A stretch of 64,000 bases of DNA from Xenophilus sp. Marseille-Q4582. Its GTDB lineage: Bacteria > Pseudomonadota > Gammaproteobacteria > Burkholderiales > Burkholderiaceae_C. Made by a program: the position numbers and the translations under genes. The notes under the pieces were generated by a model. It had not been told where the DNA came from and searched no databases. It saw only the letters and a list, made by a program, of their open reading frames with translations. Shown here in pieces: positions 1 through 7,902 of the stretch (position 1 is its first letter; every line of letters starts with the position of its first letter). The stretch covers positions 850,458 through 914,457 of the forward strand of contig NZ_CAKAKO010000006.1 of NCBI RefSeq assembly GCF_916700565.1, given 5' to 3'.

Positions 1-20
1 ACGATGGGCTCCTGACGCCC

Positions 21-815
21 ATGCCGGAAGCACGCTCCGGCACGGCAGGCCGCACTCCCCGCCGCACGCTGCGCCTGAGCGTGTTGGCGGTCGGTGCGGC
101 CTTGCTCATGGTGCTGTTCGTTTCACTGGGCACCTGGCAGGTGCAGCGCCTGGCCTGGAAGCGCGACCTCATCGCGCGCGTGGATGCGCGCGTGCACGCG
201 GCGCCCGTGCCTGCGCCGCCTGCCGCGCAATGGCCCGCCGTCACGCCGGCCTCGCACGAATACCTGCGCATCGCGCTGCGGGGCCGCTACCTGCACGACA
301 AGGAAGCGCTGGTGCAGGCCACCACGGCGCTCGGCAGCGGCTTCTGGGTGCTCACGCCGCTGCAGCAGGACGACGGCAGCGTGGTGATCGTCAACCGCGG
401 CTTCGTGCCGCCGCCCGCGCGCGACCCCGTGCAGCGCGGCCTGGCCGCCCCGGAGGGGACGGTGCGCGTTGAAGGCCTGCTGCGCATCAGCGAGCCCAAG
501 GGCGGCTTCCTGCGCAGCAATGACCCGGCCGGCGACCGCTGGTTCTCGCGCGACGTCTCCGCCATCGCCGCGGCACGCGGCCTGCCTGCGGCGCAGGTGG
601 CGCCCTACTTCATCGATGCCGACGACACGCCCGGCCGCGCCGCCAACGCCTGGCCCGCGGGCGGCATGACGGTGATCCGCTTCCCCAACAGCCATCTGGT
701 CTACGCCATCACCTGGTATGCGCTGGCGCTGATGGTGCTGGCGGGCACCGTCTACATCTGGCGCCACGAGCCCTCGCACCGGACCCGCGGCGCGGCCCGG
801 TCCGACGCGCCCTGA
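21..815 (+). CDS. SURF1 family cytochrome c oxidase assembly protein
   Basis: Probable inner-membrane assembly factor for aa3-type cytochrome c oxidase (264 aa). It shows the SURF1 layout: an N-terminal membrane segment at about residues 20-38 running into the family signature GTWQVQRLAWK, a long periplasmic region, and a second membrane segment near residues 226-248 (HLVYAITWYALALMVL) followed by a short basic tail. The length is normal for bacterial SURF1. Bases 1-15 look like the tail of an upstream gene ending in TGA at 13-15, so this gene probably closes a cytochrome oxidase cluster lying to the left. The redox two-component pair follows on the same strand 36 bp downstream. The family call is secure; the exact start is less so. 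Confidence 0.92.
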   Translation: MPEARSGTAGRTPRRTLRLSVLAVGAALLMVLFVSLGTWQVQRLAWKRDLIARVDARVHAAPVPAPPAAQWPAVTPASHEYLRIALRGRYLHDKEALVQATTALGSGFWVLTPLQQDDGSVVIVNRGFVPPPARDPVQRGLAAPEGTVRVEGLLRISEPKGGFLRSNDPAGDRWFSRDVSAIAAARGLPAAQVAPYFIDADDTPGRAANAWPAGGMTVIRFPNSHLVYAITWYALALMVLAGTVYIWRHEPSHRTRGAARSDAP

Positions 816-851
816 AGAAGGCGAGGCGACACATGCCCTCTGCTGCCCGCC

Positions 852-2198
852 ATGGCTCCTTCTGACACCCGAACGCCCGCCGCGACGGTGCAGGCCACCC
901 AGGCCGCCTCCGGCCTCGATGCCGTCACGGGCCTCAAGAACCTGCAGCAGCTGATCCAGCTGCGCTGGATCGCCGTCTTCGGCCAGATCGTCACCATCGA
1001 GGTCGTGCACTACGGCTTCGGCATCGCCATCCCGGTGCAGCAAATGCTGGCCGTGCTGGCCGCGCTGGTGGCGTTCAACGCCCTGAGCCTGCTGCGCTGG
1101 CGCACCCGGCGGCCCGTGACCAGTGCCGAACTGCTGTTCGCGCTGCTCGTGGACGTGGGCATGCTCACGGCCCAGCTCTACCTGAGCGGCGGCGCGGCCA
1201 ACCCTTTCGTCTTCCTGTACCTGCTGCAGGTGATCCTGGCGGCGGTGCTGCTGCCCGCCTGGGCCACCTGGACGCTGGTCGGTGTCACGTCGCTGTGCTT
1301 CGCGGGCCTGGCCATCTTCGGCCAGCCGCTGCCGCTGCAAAACCACACGCCGCGCGGGCTGGCCAGCCCCTACATGCTGGGCCTGCTGGTGTGCTTCGCG
1401 CTCAACGCCACGCTGCTGGTGACCTTCATCACCCGCATCGTCGCCAACCTGCGCGAGCGCGACACGCGCCTGGCCGCGCTGCGCCAGCGTGCCGCGGAAG
1501 AGGAACACATCGTGCGCATGGGCCTGCTGGCCTCGGGCGCGGCGCACGAGCTGGGCACGCCGCTGTCCACGCTGGCCGTGATCCTGGGCGACTGGCAGCA
1601 CCTGCCGCATTTCAGCTCCGAGCCCGAACTGGCCGAGGACGTGGCCGAGATGCAGGCGCAGGTGGCGCGTTGCAAGTCCATCGTGAGCGGCATCCTGCTG
1701 TCGGCCGGCGAGGCGCGCGGCGAGAACTCCGCCGAGACCACGGTCTGCACCTTCCTCGACGAGGTGGTGCGCGACTGGCGCGCACGCCGGCCCGAAAACC
1801 GCCTGCGTTACAGCAACCGCTTCGGCCAGGACCTGCCCATGGTCTCCGACTCGGCGCTCAAGCAGATGATCGGCAACGTGCTGGACAACGCCTTCGAGGC
1901 TTCGCCGCAGGCGCAGTCGCTGGAGGCCTCCCACACCGAGGACCAGCTGGTGCTCACGGTGCAGGACGAAGGCCCGGGCTTCGCGCCGGCCATGCTGAAC
2001 CAGCTCGGCAAGCCGTACCAGTCGAGCAAGGGCCGCCCGGGCGGCGGGCTCGGCCTGTTCCTGGTCGTGAACGTGGCGCGCACACTGGGCGGCAGCGTGT
2101 CGGCGCGCAACCGCCCGGAGGGCGGCGCCGAAGTCCGAATCACCCTGCCGCTGACAGCGATCGTGCTGTCCGACGAAGATATTGCCCATGACGCCTGA
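852..2198 (+). CDS. regB: RegB/PrrB-type redox-sensing histidine kinase
   Basis: Membrane sensor kinase of the RegB/PrrB/ActS family (448 aa), which reports quinone-pool and respiratory state to its RegA partner. About six hydrophobic segments fill residues 35-200. The quinone-associated motif GGxxNPF is present as GGAANPF near residue 114. The H-box SGAAHELGTPLSTLA carries the phospho-accepting His near 231. A cysteine in the context ARCKSIVSG (about 274) matches the redox-active Cys of RegB. N-box (NVLDNAFEASP) and G-box (GGGLGLFLV) are intact. The stop overlaps the start of the response regulator, so the two are translationally coupled. The position after SURF1 fits control of terminal oxidases. 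Confidence 0.9.
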   Translation: MAPSDTRTPAATVQATQAASGLDAVTGLKNLQQLIQLRWIAVFGQIVTIEVVHYGFGIAIPVQQMLAVLAALVAFNALSLLRWRTRRPVTSAELLFALLVDVGMLTAQLYLSGGAANPFVFLYLLQVILAAVLLPAWATWTLVGVTSLCFAGLAIFGQPLPLQNHTPRGLASPYMLGLLVCFALNATLLVTFITRIVANLRERDTRLAALRQRAAEEEHIVRMGLLASGAAHELGTPLSTLAVILGDWQHLPHFSSEPELAEDVAEMQAQVARCKSIVSGILLSAGEARGENSAETTVCTFLDEVVRDWRARRPENRLRYSNRFGQDLPMVSDSALKQMIGNVLDNAFEASPQAQSLEASHTEDQLVLTVQDEGPGFAPAMLNQLGKPYQSSKGRPGGGLGLFLVVNVARTLGGSVSARNRPEGGAEVRITLPLTAIVLSDEDIAHDA

Positions 2199-2745
2199 CA
2201 CCGCCGCCCCCGCCGCACCGCCGCAGCTGCTCATCGTCGAGGACGACGGCGCCTTCGCGCGCACGCTGGCGCGCTCCTTCGAGCGCCGCGGCTACACGGT
2301 GCGCGTGGCCAACGGGCTGGAAGAACTGCAGGCGCAATTGCGCACCTTTGCGCCCACGCATGCGGTGGTCGATCTCAAGCTCGCAGGCGAGGCCTCGGGC
2401 CTGGCCTGCGTGCAGGCGCTGCACGCGCATGACGACGCGATGCTGATCGTGGTGCTCACGGGATTCGCCAGCATCGCCACCGCGGTCGAGGCCATCAAGC
2501 TGGGCGCCTGCCACTACCTGGCCAAGCCCTCCAACACCGACGACATCGAGGCCGCCTTCGGCATGGCCGAAGGCACGACCGAGGTGGAGCTCACCAACCG
2601 CACCAGCTCCATCAAGACGCTGGAGTGGGAGCGCATCCACGAGACCCTGGCCGAGACCGGCTTCAACATTTCCGAGACCGCGCGCCGCCTGGGCATGCAC
2701 CGGCGCACGCTGGCGCGCAAGCTGGGCAAGCAGCAGGTCAAGTGA
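2188..2745 (+). CDS. regA: RegA/PrrA-type response regulator
   Basis: DNA-binding response regulator of the RegA/PrrA/ActR family (185 aa from the ATG at 2188). An in-frame TTG at 2182 is possible, but the ATG lies inside the end of the kinase gene with an 11-bp overlap. The receiver domain covers about residues 12-125, with an acidic pair EDD at the start and the likely phospho-acceptor Asp62 in VVDLKL. The C-terminal 40 residues form a Fis-type helix-turn-helix (HETLAETGFNISETARRL then MHRRTLARKL), the conserved RegA DNA-binding end. It is the cognate partner of the kinase upstream. In this family the regulon usually covers oxidases, carbon fixation and energy genes. Confidence 0.92.
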   Translation: MTPDTAAPAAPPQLLIVEDDGAFARTLARSFERRGYTVRVANGLEELQAQLRTFAPTHAVVDLKLAGEASGLACVQALHAHDDAMLIVVLTGFASIATAVEAIKLGACHYLAKPSNTDDIEAAFGMAEGTTEVELTNRTSSIKTLEWERIHETLAETGFNISETARRLGMHRRTLARKLGKQQVK

Positions 2746-2975
2746 GCCGCGGCGGCCGGCGGGCGCGGCGCCTCGCCGCCACCGCTCAGCCCACGCGTTC
2801 CCGCCCCTGGTTGAAGGCCGTGGCGTCGGCCTGGCCCGTCCGCGCGACCTCGGCCGCGACCTGGCGACCTGGGACGAAGAAGCCCGCTGCGGTGCGTGCC
2901 GGCAAATCGGCAGAGCATGCTGGACCCGCAGGGCGGATAGGAAGACGAGGGGGGCGCGCGTGACAGCGAGCCGGC
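2746..2975. other. Intergenic region between regA and the Bug gene
   Basis: A 230-bp convergent intergenic stretch. It is GC-rich throughout. I see no convincing ORF, no U-tracted terminator and no repeat. Confidence 0.5.
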
Positions 2976-3962
2976 TTACTCCAGCGTCACGTTGGCCTTC
3001 CTGACCAGCGCCGCGTAGCGCTCCTGCTCGCTCTTGAGAAAACGCGCCGCCTCCTCGGGCGTGCCGAGGATCGTGAAATCGTCGCGCTTGGCGAAGCCGG
3101 CCTTGACCTCGGGGTCGTTGAAGGCGGCCACGAAGGCATCGTGCAGGCGCTTGACCTGCGCGGCGGGCAGACCCTTGGGCCCCACGGCAGCGAACCAGCC
3201 CGCGATGTCGACGTGGGGGAAGCCCTGTTCGGCGATGGTGGGCACGTCCGGCAGCGAAGCCAGGCGGTCCTTGCCCATCACGCCGATGGGCCGCAAAGAG
3301 CCCGCCTTGATCTGGCCCTGCACCGCCGCCGTGGCCGCCACACCCATCTCGACCTGGCCGGCCATGATGTCGGTGATCATGGGGCCCATGCCCTTGTACG
3401 GGATGTGGCGCGCGCTGACGCCGGCTTCGGACACGAACAGCTCGCCCGCCAGATGGATGATGGTGCCGTTGCCCGACGAGGCGTAGTTGAAGTCGCCGGG
3501 CTTGGCCTTCATGGCCGCCTGCAGCTCCTTGGCGTTCTTCGCGGTCACCTTGGCCGGGTTGACCACCAGCACGAAGGGCGAGCCGCCGACGATGGTGATG
3601 GGCGTGATATCGCCCAGGCTGTCGTAGGGCAGCTTCTTGAACACGCTCGGGTTCACGGCGTGGTTGTTGGAGACGACGGCGATCGTGTTGCCATCGGGCG
3701 CGGCCTTGATCAGGGCCTGCGTGCCGGTGATGCCGCCGGCGCCCGGCAGGTTCTCAATCACCACGGCTTGCCCGCCCAGCGCCTTCGACAGCGCCGTCTG
3801 GGCCGAACGCACGATCACGTCCACGCCCGAGCCTGCGCCCACGGGCAGGATCACGCGCAGCGGGGCATGGTTCTGCGCATGCACGAGGGCCGTGAAACCG
3901 CTGGCCAGTGCGGCCGTGGCCAGCGCCAGCATGGTGCGGCGGCGGAAAGTCTGGAAGTTCAT
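2976..3962 (-). CDS. Bug-family tripartite tricarboxylate transporter binding protein
   Basis: Periplasmic solute-binding protein of the Bug/TctC family (328 aa). It has a cleavable signal sequence (RRRTMLALATAALASGFTALVHA, cut near residue 29) and then the family core: LRVILPVGAGSGVDVIVR, the ligand loop region ENLPGAGGITGT, and SNNHAVNPSVFKKLPYD. No TctA/TctB membrane genes are nearby, which is common for orphan Bug proteins in Burkholderiales. It is last in a minus-strand run after a CoA-transferase and an HMG-CoA-lyase-like gene, so the ligand is probably the carboxylic acid those enzymes process. The specific ligand cannot be read from sequence. Confidence 0.9.
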   Translation of the reverse strand: MNFQTFRRRTMLALATAALASGFTALVHAQNHAPLRVILPVGAGSGVDVIVRSAQTALSKALGGQAVVIENLPGAGGITGTQALIKAAPDGNTIAVVSNNHAVNPSVFKKLPYDSLGDITPITIVGGSPFVLVVNPAKVTAKNAKELQAAMKAKPGDFNYASSGNGTIIHLAGELFVSEAGVSARHIPYKGMGPMITDIMAGQVEMGVAATAAVQGQIKAGSLRPIGVMGKDRLASLPDVPTIAEQGFPHVDIAGWFAAVGPKGLPAAQVKRLHDAFVAAFNDPEVKAGFAKRDDFTILGTPEEAARFLKSEQERYAALVRKANVTLE

Positions 3963-4022
3963 GGTTCTTGTCTCCTGTTGGGTCCGTGTGGGGATTCGGG
4001 TCAGTCGACGCAGGCGCCCTCT

Positions 4023-5195
4023 TCAGGTCTCCTGTACCGCCTGCGCCGCCTGGCGGCTGGGCAGTCCCGCCAGCACCTCGTCGGTGTGCTCGCCGACCTG
4101 GGGCAGCGGCATGCGCACGCCGGGGCGGCGCCCGCCCAAGGTCAGCGGCAGCAGCACGACGTCGGTGCGGCCGCCGTCCTCGGTCTGCATGGGCACCAGG
4201 CCGCCGCTCTGCTTCAGATGCGGGTCGTTCACCAGCTGCTCGGGGCGCGAGATCGGCGCATAGGGAATGCCGGCCGCTTCCAGCTGCGGTGCCAGATCGG
4301 CGATGCGGTGCTGCGCGAGGATGCCGCCCAGTTCGGCCAGCAGCTGCGGCCGCACGGCCACGCGCGCCGCGTTGTCCACGTACTCGGGGCGATCCAGCAG
4401 GTCGGTGCGCTGCAGCACGCGGCACAGGGTGTTGAACTGCTTGTCGCTCACGGCGCCGATGAACAGCTGCTCGCCTTCGGCCAGCGTGAACACGTCGTAC
4501 ACGCTCCAGGCCGACACGCGCGACGGCATGGGCGGCGGCGGCTCGCCGGTCATCAGGAACTGCTGCATGTGCTGCGAAGACAGGAAGACGCAGTTCTCGA
4601 ACAGCGCGCTCTGCACTTCCTGGCCGATGCCGGTGCGCTCGCGCTCGCGCAGCGCAGCCAGCACGCCGATGGCGCCGAACATGCCGCCCATGATGTCATT
4701 CACGCTGGTGCCGGCGCGCAGCGGCCGGCCCTGCGGCCCGGTCATGTACGACAGACCGCCCATCATCTGCACCACCTCGTCGAGCGCCAGGCGCTTCTCG
4801 TACGGGCCGGGCAGGAAGCCCTTGTGGCTCACATAGATCAGGTGCGGCGCGCGGCGCGACAGCGTCGCGTAGTCCAGGCCCAGCTCGCTCATCAGGCCGG
4901 GGCGGAAGTTCTCCAGCACCACGTCGCAGCGGGCCGCCAGCTCGGCGGCCGTCGCGCGGCCTTCCTCGCTCGTGATGTCGAGCACGATGCTCTTCTTGTT
5001 GCGGTTGAAGCTGCGGAAGAAACCAATGCCCAGGCCCGGCAGCTTGCGCGTCTTGTCGCCGCCGGGCGGCTCGACCTTGATGACGTCAGCGCCCAGGTCC
5101 GCGAGGATCATTCCGCAGGTGGGTCCCATCACCATGTGCGTGAATTCGAGGACGCGGATGCCGGCCAGCGGCAGCGTGGAGTCTTGGGTCGTCAT
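4023..5195 (-). CDS. CaiB/BaiF family CoA-transferase
   Basis: Family III CoA-transferase (390 aa), moving CoA between acyl-CoA and a free carboxylic acid in the cytoplasm. It begins with the typical LAGIRVLEFTHMVMGPTCGM and ADLGADVIKVEPPGGD. The catalytic Asp is likely in ALDEVVQMMGGLSYMTG, within the usual family spacing. RAGTSVNDIMGGMFGAIG is also typical. The ATG at 5195 was chosen because the family starts there; no clear Shine-Dalgarno precedes it, and a pyrimidine-rich 7-bp repeat lies upstream on this strand. With the lyase upstream it resembles the succinyl-CoA:glutarate/HMG CoA-transferase (SUGCT) plus HMGCL pairing, but itaconate or citramalate transfer is also possible. Confidence 0.9.
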   Translation of the reverse strand: MTTQDSTLPLAGIRVLEFTHMVMGPTCGMILADLGADVIKVEPPGGDKTRKLPGLGIGFFRSFNRNKKSIVLDITSEEGRATAAELAARCDVVLENFRPGLMSELGLDYATLSRRAPHLIYVSHKGFLPGPYEKRLALDEVVQMMGGLSYMTGPQGRPLRAGTSVNDIMGGMFGAIGVLAALRERERTGIGQEVQSALFENCVFLSSQHMQQFLMTGEPPPPMPSRVSAWSVYDVFTLAEGEQLFIGAVSDKQFNTLCRVLQRTDLLDRPEYVDNAARVAVRPQLLAELGGILAQHRIADLAPQLEAAGIPYAPISRPEQLVNDPHLKQSGGLVPMQTEDGGRTDVVLLPLTLGGRRPGVRMPLPQVGEHTDEVLAGLPSRQAAQAVQET

Positions 5196-5210
5196 GACAT
5201 GCCCATGCAG

Positions 5211-5238
5211 GAGGAAGGAGGAAGGAGGAAGGAGGAAG
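5211..5238. repeat. Four tandem copies of a 7-bp repeat (GAGGAAG)
   Basis: Four perfect copies of GAGGAAG lie between the end of the lyase gene and the start of the CoA-transferase gene. On the coding strand of those genes it reads CTTCCTC and falls 16-43 bases upstream of the CoA-transferase ATG. A perfect heptamer array can change copy number by slippage and would alter the spacing of the leader. Confidence 0.85.
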
Positions 5239-5286
5239 GCCCGGAGCGAAGCGCCCCGGAGCCTGGAAGGCCAGTGACGCCGCCGC

Positions 5287-6240
5287 TCAGGCGGCAGCAG
5301 CCACCGCAGCCGGTGCCACGAAGGTCTTGGGCAGGCCCGCGCGCCACAGCGCACCGTGCGTGGGCTCGCCGTCGATCCAGCCCGCCACCTTGGCGCGCAG
5401 CGCGAGCAGTGCCTCGATGTCCAGGCCAGTGTCCACGCCCATGGCGGCCAGCATGAAGGCCAGGTCTTCGGTCGACGCATTGCCGCTGGCGCCGGGCGCG
5501 TGCGGGCAGCCGCCGATGCCAGCCAGCGAGGCGTCGAAACGGTCCACGCCCAGTTGCAGCGCGGCATGCACGTTGACCAGCGCCAGGCCGCGCGTGTCGT
5601 GGAAGTGTCCACAGCAGAAGCGCTCGCCCGCGATCTTCAGTGCCTTCTCGAACAGGCGGCGGACCGCGCCCGGGTCGGCATAGCCCACCGTATCGGCCAG
5701 GCTCACGCGGTCGGCGCCGGCATCGAGCAGGGCCTGCATCAGGCGCAGCACTTCGCTTTCCTCGACCCGGCCCTGGATCGTGCAGCCGAAGGCCGTGCCC
5801 ACACCGCCTTCGATCAAGGTCTTGCGGCCCGAAGCGTCGCGCGCGGCGCGGATGCGCGCCAGCTCGGCCACCACGTCGTCGGGCGTCTTGCGCAGGTTGG
5901 CCAGGCTGTGGGCATGGCTGGCCGACAGCGGCAGGATCATGAGGTCGGCATCGCCGTCCAGTGCGCGCTCGGCGCCACGCAGGTTGGGCACCAGCACCGA
6001 GGCGCGCAGACCCGGCAGCGTCTTGGCGAAGGCCAGCACCTGCCCGGTGTCGGCCAATTGGGGCATGAGCCTGGGCGGCACGAAGGATCCCACTTCGATC
6101 TCGCGCTGGCCGGCCGCCACGGCATCGCGGATCCATTCGAACTTGCGCTCGGTGGGCACGAGGGTGGCGATGCTCTGCAGGCCGTCGCGCAGGCCGACTT
6201 CGCGGATCGTGACCCGACGTGGAAAGGCAGGAAGGCTCAT
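5287..6240 (-). CDS. HMG-CoA lyase-like enzyme (HMGL family)
   Basis: DRE-TIM-type lyase of the 3-hydroxy-3-methylglutaryl-CoA lyase family (317 aa), predicted to cleave HMG-CoA or a related CoA ester to acetyl-CoA plus a keto acid. Visible features are the metal and substrate motif VGLRDGLQ near residue 15, EVGSFVPP, HFHDTRGLA with its metal-binding histidines, and the HMGL signature GGCPHAPGASGNASTEDL containing the active-site Cys. It starts at the ATG at 6240, divergent from a LysR gene 84 bp away. The CoA-transferase gene follows 91 bp downstream, past the heptamer array. Citramalyl-CoA lyase activity cannot be excluded. Confidence 0.88.
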   Translation of the reverse strand: MSLPAFPRRVTIREVGLRDGLQSIATLVPTERKFEWIRDAVAAGQREIEVGSFVPPRLMPQLADTGQVLAFAKTLPGLRASVLVPNLRGAERALDGDADLMILPLSASHAHSLANLRKTPDDVVAELARIRAARDASGRKTLIEGGVGTAFGCTIQGRVEESEVLRLMQALLDAGADRVSLADTVGYADPGAVRRLFEKALKIAGERFCCGHFHDTRGLALVNVHAALQLGVDRFDASLAGIGGCPHAPGASGNASTEDLAFMLAAMGVDTGLDIEALLALRAKVAGWIDGEPTHGALWRAGLPKTFVAPAAVAAAA

Positions 6241-6272
6241 GGTCGTCTCCGTGGGAACGGGCTGAACTTTAG

Positions 6273-6302
6273 GGATTCCGATTTCGCGCATGAAGCGATA
6301 AT
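6273..6302. promoter_or_regulatory. Candidate LysR operator in the divergent spacer
   Basis: The 84-bp spacer between the lyase gene and the LysR gene contains an imperfect dyad, ATTTCGC (6281-6287) and GCGATAAT (6295-6302), with a 7-bp centre. This is the location and form expected for a LysR autoregulatory site. Assignment rests on position and symmetry only. Confidence 0.35.
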
Positions 6303-6324
6303 TTTTCGCCCCAGCGATTCCCAA

Positions 6325-7281
6325 ATGGAACTCCTGACCATGCACGACCTGGACCTGACCACCCTGCGCCTGTTCGTCGCGGCCTGCGAGCAGCGCAACA
6401 TCGCGCGCGCCGGCGAGCAGCAGCACATCGGCGGCTCGGCCATCAGCAAGCGGCTGGCCCAGCTGGAAGCCCAAGTGCAGGCGCCGCTGCTGGAGCGGCA
6501 CCGGCGCGGCGTGGTGCCCACGGCGGCCGGCGAGATCCTGCTGGAGCATGCGCGCGCCATGCTGGCCACGGCCGACCGCATCGCGCGCGACATGTCGGCC
6601 TACCGCCACGGCGTGAAGGGGCAGGTGCGGGTGCTGGCCTCGGTCTCGTCCATCACCGAATCGCTGCCCGACGACATCGCCGCCTTCCTGAGCCTGCCGG
6701 AACACGCGCAGATCCGCGTGGACATCGAGGAGCGCAACAGCGCCGCGCTGGTGAGCGCCTTGCGCGAAGGGCTGGCGCCCGTGGGCATCTGCTGGGACGC
6801 GGCCGACCTGGCCGGCCTGCAGACGCGGCCCTACCGCGGCGACGAGCTGGCCGTGGTGGTGCCGGCCGGGCACCCGCTGGCCAGGCTGCGCAGTTGCAGC
6901 TTCGCGCAGACCCTGGCCCACGACCATGTGGGGCTGCCCGCCAACACGGCCGTGCATGTGATGCTGGCGCGTGCGGCGGCGGTGATCGGCCAGCCGCTGT
7001 ACTACCGCGCCGTGGTCTCCACCTTCGATGCCGCGCTGCGCTGCGTGCGCGCGGGCCTGGGGCTGGCCATCGTGCCGCGGCAGATCGCGGCGGCTTCGGG
7101 CCATGGCGCGGGCCATGACGCGAGGAATCGCGCGGAGGATCGCGCGGGCGTGCGCATCGTCGCGCTGAAAGAGCCCTGGGCGCAGCGGCGCTTCGCCATC
7201 TGCTTTCGCCATGCGGACCAGCTCTCGCCCGCGGCGCGGCTGCTGGTCGATCACCTGGCGCAGGCGGGCACACCCCCGTGA
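6325..7281 (+). CDS. LysR-family transcriptional regulator
   Basis: LysR-type regulator (318 aa from the ATG at 6325). An in-frame ATG at 6340 gives a start, MHDLDLTTLRLF, closer to the family norm, so the true start may be 15 bp later. The N-terminal winged helix-turn-helix occupies about residues 8-65 (LRLFVAACEQRNIARAGEQ, then GGSAISKRLAQLE). The rest is the effector-binding fold, including a TRPYRGDELAVVVPAGHPLA stretch typical of the CbbR/AbgR-like group. It is divergent from the HMG-CoA-lyase-like and CoA-transferase genes and is their likely local activator, with a short-chain acid or its CoA ester as a plausible inducer. Confidence 0.9.
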   Translation: MELLTMHDLDLTTLRLFVAACEQRNIARAGEQQHIGGSAISKRLAQLEAQVQAPLLERHRRGVVPTAAGEILLEHARAMLATADRIARDMSAYRHGVKGQVRVLASVSSITESLPDDIAAFLSLPEHAQIRVDIEERNSAALVSALREGLAPVGICWDAADLAGLQTRPYRGDELAVVVPAGHPLARLRSCSFAQTLAHDHVGLPANTAVHVMLARAAAVIGQPLYYRAVVSTFDAALRCVRAGLGLAIVPRQIAAASGHGAGHDARNRAEDRAGVRIVALKEPWAQRRFAICFRHADQLSPAARLLVDHLAQAGTPP

Positions 7282-7341
7282 GGCCACGGCGCTGCGCAGG
7301 GGCGCTGTCCGCCGGCCGCGATCCGGCCTTAGCATCCACGC

Positions 7342-7890
7342 ATGCTGTTCCTCTGTCCGCTCGCCATGGCTGCCCTGCTCTTGCTGACCAGCGCTGCCGG
7401 GCAGGCGCAGGAGGTGCACCGCTGTGGCAACCGCTACAGCGACACCCCGTGCGGGGCCGGCCAGCTGGTGGACGTGTCGCCCGCCGTGCGCAACCTGGAC
7501 AGTGCGGGCACGGCCCAGGTCTTCCTGTGCGTGAGCCACGGGGGCGGCCGCTTCTGGTCTTCGATGCATTGCCGCCAGAGAAACGCCCTGGTGGAGCGCA
7601 TCGAGTCGGTGCCGGCCGGGCTGCCGTGGGAGCAGCAGGTGGAAATCGCCGACCAGCAGACCCGCCAGGGCTATGCCACGCAGCGCCGGCAGATGCAGGT
7701 GCGCGGAGCCGGCACGGCGGGGGAGATCGGCGCCGGCAACCCCGGCACGCGCCAGAACTGCGCCCGCTGGAGCGAGCAGGTCGCGCAGTACGACGCCATG
7801 GCCCGCCAGCCGAACAGTGCCGCCATGCAGGGCTGGATCGCCGAGCGCCGCAAGCAAGCGCGCGACGCCCAGTTCCGCGCCGGCTGCTGA
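7342..7890 (+). CDS. Secreted cysteine-containing protein, DUF4124-like start
   Basis: Predicted periplasmic protein of unknown function (182 aa). A signal peptide is clear (LCPLAMAALLLLTSAAGQAQ, cleavage near residue 23). The mature start EVHRCGNRYSDTPCGAGQ resembles the DUF4124 pattern (YRC-x-n-Y-S-D-x-PC) common in betaproteobacterial envelope proteins. Four further cysteines follow (FLCVSHGG, SMHCRQR, RQNCARW and the C-terminal GC), giving an even total that suits periplasmic disulfides. It stands alone between the LysR gene and a convergent MFS gene. No function is proposed. Confidence 0.7.
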   Translation: MLFLCPLAMAALLLLTSAAGQAQEVHRCGNRYSDTPCGAGQLVDVSPAVRNLDSAGTAQVFLCVSHGGGRFWSSMHCRQRNALVERIESVPAGLPWEQQVEIADQQTRQGYATQRRQMQVRGAGTAGEIGAGNPGTRQNCARWSEQVAQYDAMARQPNSAAMQGWIAERRKQARDAQFRAGC

Positions 7891-7902
7891 GCGCCGCCCC
7901 GC

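Noticed and set aside
123..2264. Minus-strand open frame of 713 codons opposite SURF1 and regB
   Set aside because: Spans three clear plus-strand genes and lacks motifs; composition bias only.
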